Shown here one piece after another: positions 17,831-26,764 of a stretch of 64,000 bases of DNA. The notes beneath the pieces were generated by a model, which saw nothing but the letters and a program-made list of their open reading frames with translations, was not told the origin of the DNA and searched no databases. Source of the DNA: Paenibacillus donghaensis (GTDB lineage Bacteria; Bacillota; Bacilli; Paenibacillales; Paenibacillaceae). How positions within the stretch are numbered: the first letter of the stretch is position 1; the number at the start of each line of letters is the position of its first letter. The position numbers were made by a program, and so were the translations under genes. Location of the stretch: NCBI RefSeq assembly GCF_002192415.1, contig NZ_CP021780.1, positions 8,060,001 to 8,124,000 of the forward strand, given 5' to 3'.

Positions 17831-19878
17831 TGTTTACAGAGAGCTTACCGAAAATATTGTACGGAGGAGACTATAACCCGGAGCAATGGCCGCGGGAAAT
17901 CTGGGATGAGGACATGCGGCTGTTCCGGATTGCCAGTGTTGATATTGCCACGCTCAATGTGTTCTCGTGGGCGCTTAATCAGCCGGACGAGAATACGTAT
18001 CGCTTCGAGTGGCTGGACGAGATGATGGATAGGCTTCATGCAGAGGGGATCAAGGTCTGCCTTGGCACATCGACAGCGGCTCATCCTGCCTGGATGGCGA
18101 CGCGGTATCCCGATGTCACGCTGGTCGAGTATGACGGGCGTAAGCGCAAGTTCGGACGGCGGCATAATTCTTGCCCGAACAGTCCCACCTTCCGTCTCTA
18201 TTCGGAGCGGATGGCGCGCAAGCTGGCGGAGCGCTATAAGGATCATCCTGCCTTGCTGCTGTGGCACGTCAATAATGAATATGGTTTGAGATGTTATTGC
18301 GACAACTGCGAGCAGGCGTTTCGGCTATGGCTGCGCGAACGGTACGGCACGCTTGAGGAGCTGAACCGCGCCTGGTATACCCGATTCTGGGGCCATACGT
18401 TCTACGACTGGAACGAAATTGTGCTGCCGAGTGCGCTCAGCGAGCATATAAGCTTGAGCAATCCGGATGATACCGCCTTCCAAGGCATTTCGCTCGACTA
18501 TGACCGCTTTAATTCAGATTCCATTCTGGCCTGCTACCAGCTGGAGCGGGACGCCATCAAGGACGTCATGGCGGATGCGGTTGTGACGACGAACTTTCAA
18601 AGCAACGGCACGTACAAGCCGCTTGATTATTTCAAGTGGGCGAAGGAACTGGATGTCATTGCGCTCGACATGTATCCCGCAGACGACATGACCCCGAGCC
18701 AGATGGCGATGCGCTACGATTTGATGCGGGGATTGAAAGGGGGAGAGCCGTTCCTGCTGATGGAATCGTGCCCGGCCCAGCTGAACTGGCGTCCCCGTAA
18801 TGCACTGAAGCGCCCCGGCGTGAACCGTCTATGGAGTTATCATGCCATCGCCCGCGGCGCGGATGCGGTCATGTACTTCCAGCTGCGGCGTTCGCTCGGC
18901 GCATTCGAGAAATTCCACGGAGCCTTGATCGATCATGCCGGCCATGAGAATACCCGTGTATTCCGGGAATGCGCCGGGATCGGCAGCGAGCTTCAGCGGC
19001 TTGGCGATACCTTGCTTGGCGCGCGCTCTGAGGCGCGGGCGGCGATCGTGTTCGACTGGGATAACTGGTGGGCGATAGAGCATTCCAGCGGGCTTACCGT
19101 GGAGCTGCGCTATGTCAAGGAAGTGGAGAAGTATTATGACGCCTTCTACAGCCGGAATATACCGGTTGATCTGATCGGCGTGGAGACGGATCTGGCCGGT
19201 TATGACATTGTGGTTGCTCCGGTGCTGTATTTGCTCCATCCGGGTTATGCCGCACGGTTGGAGCATTTCGTGGATCAGGGCGGAACGCTGGTTTCCACGA
19301 CGTTCAGCGGCATCGTCAACGAGACGGATCTGGTTACACCTGGCGGCTATCCGGGTGAACTTCGCGAACTGCTCGGTGTATGGGTGGAGGAGATCGACGC
19401 GCCGATGGCGCATCAGAGCAATCGCGTCGTCATGACATCGCAGCTTGGAGAGCTGGAAGGCTCGTACGATTGCGGCGTGCTGTGCGATGTCGTTCATGCC
19501 GAAGGAGCCGAGCCATTCGCCGTATTCGAGCGCGACTTCTATCAGGGCTTCCCTGCGCTTACGCGCAACCGGCGGGGATCAGGCGAGGCATGGTACGTAG
19601 CGACCTCGCCGGAGCCGTCTATGCTGAGCGGACTGATCGGGCATTTGTGTGAGACATGCGGCATACAGCCACTCTTGGATACGCCTTCCGGCGTAGAGGT
19701 GTCCGTCCGCGTAAAAGATGGAGAATCATTCCTGTTCTTGCTGAATCATAACGAGGCTGCGGCAGAAGTTCAGTTACGGGCGGGCACCTATGTTGACCTG
19801 TTAAGCGGTACGTCGCACGCAGGCAGGCTGCCGCTTGCCGCACTCGATGTCAAGATTCTGGCAGCCGTTAATGCGTAA
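17830..19878 (+). CDS. GH42 beta-galactosidase
   Basis: A 682-residue retaining beta-galactosidase. Acid/base E150 (LLWHVNNEYG) and nucleophile E312 (LLMESCPAQLNW) are present, as is the GH42 zinc site (C115, C155, C157, C160). The trimerisation domain and C-terminal beta domain follow. There is no signal peptide, so it should act on imported galactosides. The ATG overlaps the stop of the racemase-fold gene, and the GH95 gene follows 44 bases later. It may remove beta-galactose from pectin-derived oligosaccharides. Confidence 0.93.
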   Translation: MFTESLPKILYGGDYNPEQWPREIWDEDMRLFRIASVDIATLNVFSWALNQPDENTYRFEWLDEMMDRLHAEGIKVCLGTSTAAHPAWMATRYPDVTLVEYDGRKRKFGRRHNSCPNSPTFRLYSERMARKLAERYKDHPALLLWHVNNEYGLRCYCDNCEQAFRLWLRERYGTLEELNRAWYTRFWGHTFYDWNEIVLPSALSEHISLSNPDDTAFQGISLDYDRFNSDSILACYQLERDAIKDVMADAVVTTNFQSNGTYKPLDYFKWAKELDVIALDMYPADDMTPSQMAMRYDLMRGLKGGEPFLLMESCPAQLNWRPRNALKRPGVNRLWSYHAIARGADAVMYFQLRRSLGAFEKFHGALIDHAGHENTRVFRECAGIGSELQRLGDTLLGARSEARAAIVFDWDNWWAIEHSSGLTVELRYVKEVEKYYDAFYSRNIPVDLIGVETDLAGYDIVVAPVLYLLHPGYAARLEHFVDQGGTLVSTTFSGIVNETDLVTPGGYPGELRELLGVWVEEIDAPMAHQSNRVVMTSQLGELEGSYDCGVLCDVVHAEGAEPFAVFERDFYQGFPALTRNRRGSGEAWYVATSPEPSMLSGLIGHLCETCGIQPLLDTPSGVEVSVRVKDGESFLFLLNHNEAAAEVQLRAGTYVDLLSGTSHAGRLPLAALDVKILAAVNA

Positions 19879-19922
19879 GGCGTGAATGGCGAATCATATA
19901 CAACTACAGGGGAGCTGGACCA

Positions 19923-22298
19923 ATGAAAGACAATAGAGACGGCAATTACATGAAACTGTGGTACCGCCAGCCGGCTGATGAATGGACCCAGGCGCTGCCG
20001 GTCGGCAACGGCCGCTTGGGCGCCATGGTCTATGGCGGGTTCAAGCGCGAGCAGATTGCACTCAATGAGGATACGCTGTGGTCCGGCACGAAGCGGGACG
20101 AAGAGCGCGAGGAGCCGCTGCGGTATTTGGAAGAGAGCCGCAGGCTCATCTTCGCAGGCCGCTACAGCGATGCTCAAGCGGTTATTGAAGAGCATATGCT
20201 GGGGCCGGCGGGCCATGCGTACCAGGCCATGGGCGATCTGGAGCTGGTCATGAGCCATTCTTCCTCCGTGGAAGATTACCGGCGCGAGCTGGACCTGCGT
20301 ACCGGGCTGTCCCGGACTGAATATGTGTCAGGCGGCGTGCGCATCAAGCGGGAGGTGTTCGCCTCGGCAGTCGATCAGGTGATGGTGGTGCGGCTCGAAG
20401 CCGACTGTCCGGGGGCAATCGGGCTGGAGGCGGCGCTCACCAGCCGGCTTAATTACCGCGTCGAGAAATTCGGAATCGACCGCATCATCCTGAGTGGCGT
20501 TGCGCCAAGCCTGCTGGATCACGGGGAAGAGCAATCGGAAGATACGGTCGTCTACGAGGATAATAAAGGTATCCGCTTTCAAATACACCTTCAAGCCATT
20601 CCTGAGGGCGGAAAGGTCGAGACGCATGGCGGAAGGCTGGTCGTAATCGGGGCGGATGCGGTAACACTGCTGCTGACCGCCGCGACCAGCTATAACGGCT
20701 TCGACCGCGATCCCGCTCTGGAAGGGGTGGACCCGCGGCCGCGTTGCGACGCATGGCTGAACGGAGCGTCGAAGCTGCGCTACGCCGAGCTGCGGGAGCG
20801 TCATATGGCGGACATCACGCCTTACTTCGATCGTGTGGCACTGGAGCTTGACGCGCCAAGCCGCGATGAGATCCCGACCGACGAACGGATCGCGGCAGTG
20901 CTGTCCGGTCAAGCAGACGAGCGGCTTGCTGAGCTGTTCTTCCAGTTGGGACGCTACCTGATGATAAGCGCTTCGCGTCCCGGCACGCAGGCGGCGACGC
21001 TGCAGGGCATTTGGAATAACATGACGAAGCCGCCATGGTCATGCAATTATACGGTGAATATCAATACGCAGATGAACTATTGGCCGGCTGAGGTCTGCAA
21101 TCTCGCGGAGTTCCATGAGCCGCTATTCGATTTGCTGGAGGATCTGCGAATCGCCGGAGCGCGTATGGCAGAGGCTTATTATAACTGCCGGGGCTGGGCT
21201 TCGCATCACAACGTCGATCTGTGGCGTAATACGAGTCCTTCCCAAGGCTCGGCCAGCTGGGCGTATTGGCCGATGGGCGGGGTATGGCTGTGCCAGCATC
21301 TGTGGGAGCATTACGCTTACGGCTGCAATCAAGACTTCCTTGAGGGCAAGGCGTATCCGATTATGAAGGAAGCGGCGCTGTTCTGCCTCGATTATTTGGT
21401 TGAGGATGGTGCAGGCCATCTCGTCTCGGTGCCGTCGACGTCTCCGGAGAATACCTTCATTGCACCTGATGGGCAGCGGGCAGCAGTAAGTATGAGCTCG
21501 ACGATGGATATATCTCTTATGCGCGAGCTGTTCACGAACTGTATCGAGGCTGCGCGTATTCTGGGAACGGATGCTGAGTTCAGGCAATCACTGCAGGATG
21601 CGCTGAAGCGGCTCCTTCCGCTGCGTATCGGCCGGCACGGCCAATTGCAGGAATGGTATCGCGACTTCGATGAAGCGGAGCCGGGCCATCGTCATACTGC
21701 CCATCTGTATCCGTTGCATCCGGGACATCAGATTACACTTCGCGGTACGCCGGAGCTGGCCAAGGCCGCCCGTGCCAGTCTTGATCGCCGCCGCATGTAC
21801 GAAGGCGAGGATACGATTGGCTGGTGTTATGCGTGGAATATCAGCATGTACGCGCGTCTGGAGGAGGGTGAAATGGCGCATTCGTATTTGACGAAGCTGC
21901 TGGGCAATCCATTCCCGAACCTGTTCAATGCGCACCGCCATCCGAAAATCACATTCTATCCGCTCACGATCGAAGCCAACTTCGCGGCTTCGGCAGGCAT
22001 TGCCGAACTGCTCATGCAGAGCCATGCCGGCGAACTGCATCTGCTGCCTGCGCTGCCGAAGGCATGGCCTTCCGGCCGGATAAGCGGCATCCGCGCCCGC
22101 GGCGGCTACGAGCTCGATCTGGACTGGGCGGACGGGAAGCTGCAGAGCGCAGTTATCCGGGCTTCACAGTCTGGACGCTGCCAAGTGCGGGCCTCAGTTC
22201 CAATTGCGGCTCTAGGCGCAGATTGGGAGCAGGTAGAAGAAGGCGTGATTGCGTTCACGGCCGAGGCCGGCCACAGCTACACGATCCGTCAGTTGTGA
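19923..22298 (+). CDS. GH95 alpha-L-fucosidase / alpha-L-galactosidase
   Basis: A 791-residue GH95 protein: the N-terminal beta domain (WTQALPVGNGRLGAMVYGG, LNEDTLWSG), then the (alpha/alpha)6 barrel with TLQGIWNNM, VNINTQMNYWPAE and the SPSTSPENTF-type catalytic region, and a C-terminal domain. The family removes alpha-L-fucose or alpha-L-galactose; a GH95 member removes L-galactose from rhamnogalacturonan II in Bacteroides. No signal peptide. GGGGAGC precedes the start. It is the last enzyme of the locus. Confidence 0.93.
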   Translation: MKDNRDGNYMKLWYRQPADEWTQALPVGNGRLGAMVYGGFKREQIALNEDTLWSGTKRDEEREEPLRYLEESRRLIFAGRYSDAQAVIEEHMLGPAGHAYQAMGDLELVMSHSSSVEDYRRELDLRTGLSRTEYVSGGVRIKREVFASAVDQVMVVRLEADCPGAIGLEAALTSRLNYRVEKFGIDRIILSGVAPSLLDHGEEQSEDTVVYEDNKGIRFQIHLQAIPEGGKVETHGGRLVVIGADAVTLLLTAATSYNGFDRDPALEGVDPRPRCDAWLNGASKLRYAELRERHMADITPYFDRVALELDAPSRDEIPTDERIAAVLSGQADERLAELFFQLGRYLMISASRPGTQAATLQGIWNNMTKPPWSCNYTVNINTQMNYWPAEVCNLAEFHEPLFDLLEDLRIAGARMAEAYYNCRGWASHHNVDLWRNTSPSQGSASWAYWPMGGVWLCQHLWEHYAYGCNQDFLEGKAYPIMKEAALFCLDYLVEDGAGHLVSVPSTSPENTFIAPDGQRAAVSMSSTMDISLMRELFTNCIEAARILGTDAEFRQSLQDALKRLLPLRIGRHGQLQEWYRDFDEAEPGHRHTAHLYPLHPGHQITLRGTPELAKAARASLDRRRMYEGEDTIGWCYAWNISMYARLEEGEMAHSYLTKLLGNPFPNLFNAHRHPKITFYPLTIEANFAASAGIAELLMQSHAGELHLLPALPKAWPSGRISGIRARGGYELDLDWADGKLQSAVIRASQSGRCQVRASVPIAALGADWEQVEEGVIAFTAEAGHSYTIRQL

Positions 22299-22373
22299 AT
22301 GAAGCCAAGAAGGCTGTGCTTGTGCTGAAATCGAGGAGCCGTATGCGATGATCCGCACGTACGGATCTGTGAG

Positions 22374-22399
22374 AGGCCCATGCAATTGCGCATGGGCCT
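22374..22399 (+). terminator. hairpin at the end of the glycosidase operon
   Basis: An 11-bp stem (AGGCCCATGC / GCGCATGGGCCT, AATT loop) about 75 bases after the GH95 stop. The T-run is weak (CCTTTTTA about 25 bases later), so termination efficiency is uncertain. The rest of 22299-22611 holds no supported gene. Confidence 0.5.
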
Positions 22400-22611
22400 A
22401 CTCGATTATAAAGAGCCTTTTTAAAATTCTAAGTCGAGACCCAAATCTTCGTAATTTGGTAAAAAATCGTTATAACGAAATTCACCCCTTGAAGAAATTG
22501 GAAAGACGAACCTATACTCAGGGTATCACACAAAAGGAGCGATGCACGCGGCGTTATCGTAAATGCCCTGAAATACTGAATTTATATACTTAGTATTGAA
22601 AGGAGATTGTT

Positions 22612-23694
22612 TTGAATTACAACGAGGTTATTAAAATCAGTGATGTATATTTGCTTCCGTTAATATCAGAGTTATACGGGTTGGAGGGCTATGAAATTAG
22701 CCCGGTTAAGGCACATGTGGGAGGGCGGAATGTTGTTTTTAACTGTGAGAAAGAGGGCGTTGATGCAAAAATAATCAGAATCGCCTTCTTAAATGACAGG
22801 AGCCGGGAAGATTTCCTGGGGGAAGTTGAGTATATCCGGTATTTATTCGAGCATGGAGGAAGTGTCTCGGATGTGGTCAGCTCCAGAAAGGGAAAACTGC
22901 TGGAAGAGATCACTCATCAGAATCACACCTTGTTTGTCTGCCTGTTTGAAAAGGCCAGAGGGAAAATGCTCGTGGAAAATAATTATCGGTATCGGGAAGG
23001 AGTTCCTATTACTGAATACTATTATAACTGCGGTAAAGTCCTGGGGAAACTGCATCAAGTATCGAAGGGATATACTCCTGTCCATTCTCGGTATAGTTTT
23101 TTTGATAAATACAATGCCGAATATATAGATAAACTGATACCCGACTCGTTATCTCTGCTGAAGGAGAAGCTGGTAGAGCTTCTTGAAACCTTAGAAGGAA
23201 TGGACAGGAATCGGGAGTCTTTCGGTATGGTCCATTTTGATTACAGCGACGGGAATTATATGATAGATTTTGATACAGGACAAATAACTGTTTTTGATTT
23301 CGACAATTCATGTTTCTGTTGGTATATGTATGACCTGGCAAATCTCTGGACACACGGAGTGGGCTGGATCCAATTTGAACCAGACGTTGGTAAACGCAAA
23401 AAGTTTATGGAGGATTATTTTGAAGCAGTCCTCTCGGGATACAAATCCGAAACCGGGATTGAGAATTCCATGTTAGATAAATTACCTTTGTTTATTATAG
23501 CAACTCTCATGGAAAATATTATAGATGAATTCGAGATAATGCGTAACAAGGGTGAAGAGCCAGAGTGTGATGAGGAGCTGTCGTATCGCATAAAATGCCT
23601 GGAAGACGATATCCCGTATATGGGATTTTTCCATGAGATCTACTCGTGTGAAGAACCCTTTGAGTATGAAGAGCGAATACGTTTAAAGGAGTGA
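22612..23694 (+). CDS. APH-family phosphotransferase
   Basis: A 360-residue kinase-like protein of the aminoglycoside/homoserine/choline phosphotransferase superfamily. The catalytic loop H208-F-D210-x4-N215 and the metal-binding VFDFDN (D229, D231) are intact. The start is TTG with AAAGGAG at good spacing. The substrate cannot be told; many such genes in Paenibacillus are not resistance genes. It is the first gene after the glycosidase locus and has lower G+C content. Confidence 0.82.
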   Translation: MNYNEVIKISDVYLLPLISELYGLEGYEISPVKAHVGGRNVVFNCEKEGVDAKIIRIAFLNDRSREDFLGEVEYIRYLFEHGGSVSDVVSSRKGKLLEEITHQNHTLFVCLFEKARGKMLVENNYRYREGVPITEYYYNCGKVLGKLHQVSKGYTPVHSRYSFFDKYNAEYIDKLIPDSLSLLKEKLVELLETLEGMDRNRESFGMVHFDYSDGNYMIDFDTGQITVFDFDNSCFCWYMYDLANLWTHGVGWIQFEPDVGKRKKFMEDYFEAVLSGYKSETGIENSMLDKLPLFIIATLMENIIDEFEIMRNKGEEPECDEELSYRIKCLEDDIPYMGFFHEIYSCEEPFEYEERIRLKE

Positions 23695-23786
23695 TGATGT
23701 TTGATTACGAACCAACAAATCAATCAGCAGGTGAGAGGTTTATTCGTATAGCAGATGCCTCTCATGTGCTCATGGGAGGCCAATGA
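23694..23786 (+). pseudogene. short coupled frame, likely gene fragment
   Basis: A 30-codon frame whose ATG overlaps the stop of the phosphotransferase gene (TGATG) and which reads protein-like (EPTNQSAGERFIRIADASHV). It stops abruptly at 23786. It is probably the N-terminal remnant of a gene once coupled to the kinase; a functional small peptide is possible. Confidence 0.3.
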
Positions 23787-23787
23787 A

Positions 23788-24078
23788 ATGACGTATTTTT
23801 TGAATCCAAAGTATGGGTCGGAACTGGTTAGCGGGGAATTTGTTAAGGCATCGGGACTGTTTGATGATCTCCGGCATCATCTATCGATTAAGGGAGTTCT
23901 TTCAGGCGTTATTAACGGCCGGTTTTTTCTCGCTAACGACGGTCAGACGGCTCAGTCGGCCCAGTTCGAGCAGCTTGCAGATTGTCCCGTTCTGTATGGC
24001 TGGAATCGTCCTCTCAATAACCTGCTGGTCAACGGCAACGTCTATATGCGCATTCTCGCCGGGCAGATCCAAATATAG
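23788..24078 (+). CDS. hypothetical protein, 96 residues
   Basis: The ATG at 23788 has GGGAGG at fair spacing. The product (starting MTYFLNPKYGSELV, ending NVYMRILAGQIQI) has no signal peptide, membrane helix or motif I recognise. It may be a gene fragment, as the surroundings contain other remnants. Confidence 0.35.
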   Translation: MTYFLNPKYGSELVSGEFVKASGLFDDLRHHLSIKGVLSGVINGRFFLANDGQTAQSAQFEQLADCPVLYGWNRPLNNLLVNGNVYMRILAGQIQI

Positions 24079-24120
24079 AGCGGAACTTGAAGTGTAGGGA
24101 CACGAAAAAAGAAACAGATC

Positions 24121-24151
24121 AAGCAATCACATTTCAATGTGGTTGCTTTTT
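24121..24151 (+). terminator. rho-independent terminator
   Basis: A 12-bp stem (AAGCAATCACAT / ATGTGGTTGCTT, TTCA loop) followed by TTTTTAATTT. Confidence 0.8.
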
Positions 24152-24183
24152 AATTTAAATATAAGAATTTATAGGTTCCACGC

Positions 24184-24332
24184 TATAATTTATCCTTCTA
24201 TTTCTCGCAGAAACGGATGCCTAAAAGCGATACGTAGTATCGCTGCTTCGGAAGCATACGCTTTGCAGAGGACGACGAAGCCGTTTCTTCTTATCTCAGT
24301 GGATCCGATAGCCCTTCTAGCGAAGGGTTTTT
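24184..24332 (+). ncRNA. candidate structured RNA with its own terminator
   Basis: A TATAAT hexamer (24184-24189) is followed by sequence that folds as a closed multi-branch structure: outer helix AGAAACGG (24209-24216) with CCGTTTCT (24281-24288), inner hairpin AGCGATA/TATCGCT (24226-24244) and inner hairpin GCTT/AAGC (24245-24255). A terminator hairpin CCCTTC/GAAGGG with TTTTT (24312-24332) comes next, about 60 bases before the DUF4317 gene. This is the layout of a riboswitch-type leader or a stand-alone sRNA. It does not match a riboswitch consensus I know. The -35 region is poor. Confidence 0.4.
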
Positions 24333-24393
24333 ATATCGTTTATACTGATAAGGCCAATTTACCAATTTACTTCTTAGGAGCTGTTTCGCGAAC

Positions 24394-25560
24394 ATGATAA
24401 AGAAAGAAGCCGCACATATACGCAAGCAATTTAAGATGGATCACGATTTGTTGAATCTGTACGACATTCTCAACGTGTATATTATGAAGGAAACCAACGA
24501 GATCTACCATTGTGAGCGCCAGCCGTTTGCCATGCTGGACAGAGAGAAGCAGGAGTTGTACATGGGCAATTTCCGGAAACTGCTGACCGGCGAATTGGAT
24601 CAGAAGCTGTTCGAATTGAAGTTTCTGGAGGAAGCAGAGGAGCCGTCGCAGGTAATGCTTCACCAGGGTCTGGTGACCGGTGATCCGGAAGAATGGCAGG
24701 ACCTGATGCTGATGCTCGTGGACAAAATGCTGGTGGATACCAAGTATGAAAAGGATACAGTGATCACGTTCGTTCGCGGACAGTATTCACGCCCGACCAA
24801 GGGCAGAAATGATGAAGCTGAAGAGACCGGGAAGGACGAAGTTTTCGCGCATCCGTTCATTCTTTGCAGCGTGAATTCCACGGAACAGCAGCGGAAAACG
24901 CTCTTGTTTGATTATGTGGAGAGGGAATTTAAGTACAATGTCATGGTGGATCCGATCATCAAGTTAAGCACGCCGGAGCAGGGGTTCTTCTACCCGAGTG
25001 TGACGGACAACTACTCTGATGTGAACCGTGTGCTGTATTGCACGGGGAGCGCGAATAATCCAAATCCGCATTTCATCGAACAGGTTTTGAATGCAGAAAG
25101 GTCTGTGACGGCATACGAAGAGAGAACGATCTTCGAAGATATTGTCAAGGAAGTGGTGGGGGAGCAGCTCGACATAACCACCCTTGCACAGGTGTATGAG
25201 GAAATCCACCAGGTAATGGAAACGAACGAGGATGAGGAAGAACCGCCGAAGCTGGATTATAAAGATGTGGAACGTGTACTGATGGCAAGCGGTGTAGAGC
25301 ACGTGACAACGGAACAAGTGGAACGGGCATTTGAAACGATCATCGATAATAAGAACTATGAACTGAAGGCGAGCAGCGTGATGCCCAAATTCACTTCCAA
25401 ATCGATTAAGATCGATACAAAGGTTGCGACGATCTCGATCAGTCCGCAGGATCTGAAGTATGTGAGACAGGTCAATTATCAAGGGAAACGTTGCATTATG
25501 ATTGAGATAGATGAAGATGTGGTGATCGAAGGATTTACGCTCAGTACAGAGACGTTATAG
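24394..25560 (+). CDS. DUF4317-family protein
   Basis: A 388-residue cytoplasmic protein of the DUF4317 type (N-terminus IKKEAAHIRKQFKMDHDLLNLYDIL, C-terminus with VTISISPQDLKYV-like strands). The family is common in Firmicutes and has no known function. It has a weak ribosome site (TAGGAG, long spacing) and follows the structured RNA and terminator directly, which suggests control by attenuation. Confidence 0.75.
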   Translation: MIKKEAAHIRKQFKMDHDLLNLYDILNVYIMKETNEIYHCERQPFAMLDREKQELYMGNFRKLLTGELDQKLFELKFLEEAEEPSQVMLHQGLVTGDPEEWQDLMLMLVDKMLVDTKYEKDTVITFVRGQYSRPTKGRNDEAEETGKDEVFAHPFILCSVNSTEQQRKTLLFDYVEREFKYNVMVDPIIKLSTPEQGFFYPSVTDNYSDVNRVLYCTGSANNPNPHFIEQVLNAERSVTAYEERTIFEDIVKEVVGEQLDITTLAQVYEEIHQVMETNEDEEEPPKLDYKDVERVLMASGVEHVTTEQVERAFETIIDNKNYELKASSVMPKFTSKSIKIDTKVATISISPQDLKYVRQVNYQGKRCIMIEIDEDVVIEGFTLSTETL

Positions 25561-25729
25561 AAGACAGTCCTGTTTGACAGCACTGGTTGGTGAGATCTTT
25601 TTTCCTTGGGGAAGCAAGCCCTGCCATCAAATCGGATTGCAGAGCTTGAATTGTACCCGGTGAACGCAAAGGACCTGTTGAAGCATTATAGTTCTGAAGT
25701 AAGGCACTCTGTGTACAAGGAGCAATGAG
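25561..25729 (+). other. intergenic DNA with a short coding-like frame
   Basis: A frame ending at 25728 reads GKQALPSNRIAELELYPVNA then KDLLKHYSSEVRHSVYKEQ. It is protein-like but only about 40 codons, so it is probably a leftover of a lost gene. Confidence 0.25.
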
Positions 25730-26031
25730 ATGGAGATCAGACTTGCTAACAAAAACGATGCGGCTTCCTTGTTTGAAATGAACGAACGCTTTTTAAGTCC
25801 ATGTGTTACCGTTCTTATTATGCGGAGATTACGGAGCTTTTTGTAGTAGAAGAATACCGTAAGCAAGGGGTCGCAACCGCGTTGATGGCATCTGCAGAGG
25901 ATTATTTCAAGGATAAAAATGTGAAGGGGTATCAGTTGTTTACGGGGAAGCAGAATGAAATTGCCCAAGCTTTTTATGAGAAGAATGGATATACACAATC
26001 AGAGGAGCAGATGTACAGAAAGAGGGTGTGA
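25730..26031 (+). pseudogene. GNAT acetyltransferase, internally deleted
   Basis: The N-terminus (MEIRLANKNDAASLFEMNERF, with AAGGAGCA upstream) starts at 25730, but the rest of the GNAT domain (AEITELFVVEEYRKQGVATAL with the acetyl-CoA motif, then FYEKNGY) is in a different frame from about 25801. About 40-50 codons of the middle are missing compared with a normal GNAT of about 150 residues. A deletion with frame change has destroyed the gene, although the C-terminal 76 codons remain open. Confidence 0.65.
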
Positions 26032-26034
26032 ACG

Positions 26035-26505
26035 ATGAGTATAGTCAAAGCAGATGCATCCAACTTGAAGGAATGGGTCCAATTGTCTGCAAAGCTATTC
26101 ACTGATGAATCATTCGATGAATTGTATAAAGCGTATGCTGATTTTCTAATCACGCAAAAGGAAATAGGATTTTTGTATCGGCGAAACAATAGGAGTGTTG
26201 CTTTCATTAATGTATCCATACGCCATGACTATGTGAATGGAACCGACACTTCACCAGTGGTATTTATTGAAGCTCTTTATGTACTTCCCCAGTACCGCCA
26301 GCAAGGTATTGCGCGAGAATTACTTTCACAGGCAGAACAATTTGCAAAAGAAAGCGGAGTAGCGCAGCTTGCATCTGATTGTTTGCTCCAGAATACGAAT
26401 AGCGAATTGTTTCATAAGAGCTGTGGGTTTGAAGAAAAAGAGCGAGTCATCTGTTTTGTTAAAAATGTAAATCGAGGTTTCGGCCTTAGTGAGTCAGATG
26501 AATAA
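26035..26505 (+). CDS. AAC(6')-I-type aminoglycoside N-acetyltransferase
   Basis: A 156-residue GNAT protein. The segment RHDYVNGTDTSPVVFIEALY, then VLPQYRQQGIA (acetyl-CoA binding) and ASDCLLQNTNSELFHKSCGF match the layout of chromosomal AAC(6')-I enzymes, which acetylate the 6'-amino group of aminoglycosides. It starts 3 bases after the GNAT remnant. Resistance activity is an inference from this similarity. Confidence 0.75.
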   Translation: MSIVKADASNLKEWVQLSAKLFTDESFDELYKAYADFLITQKEIGFLYRRNNRSVAFINVSIRHDYVNGTDTSPVVFIEALYVLPQYRQQGIARELLSQAEQFAKESGVAQLASDCLLQNTNSELFHKSCGFEEKERVICFVKNVNRGFGLSESDE

Positions 26506-26527
26506 ATTCATGAGGCAGAAGATTGAA

Positions 26528-26557
26528 GAAAGCGTCCTTAGCGGGGCGTTTTCTTTT
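26528..26557 (+). terminator. rho-independent terminator
   Basis: A 10-bp stem with two G-U pairs (GAAAGCGTCC / GGGGCGTTTTC) followed by TTTTT, just after the acetyltransferase gene. Confidence 0.7.
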
Positions 26558-26764
26558 TATAATAGAATATGTAAGGAGTTGAGTATTTCGGAATGCTTGA
26601 CTTGCTGAATTAAACGGCTGCAATGCTAAGAATACGATGTCTTTTTTCTGGTAAAATAGAATTCAAATCATAAGATAGATAGAAGGAGTGCGCCAGCGGA
26701 AAAAGTATGATTTATTCCAAAGTGGCGAAAATAAAGAATAGTCGAATTCTGAGGAGGTTGTACT

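Noticed and set aside
22348..22593. 81-codon plus-strand frame after the GH95 gene
   Set aside because: It runs through the hairpin terminator, has no ribosome site and a non-protein-like composition.
24209..24288. Structured leader considered as a tRNA
   Set aside because: It lacks the cloverleaf, the GTTCRANNY T-loop and a 3' acceptor layout.
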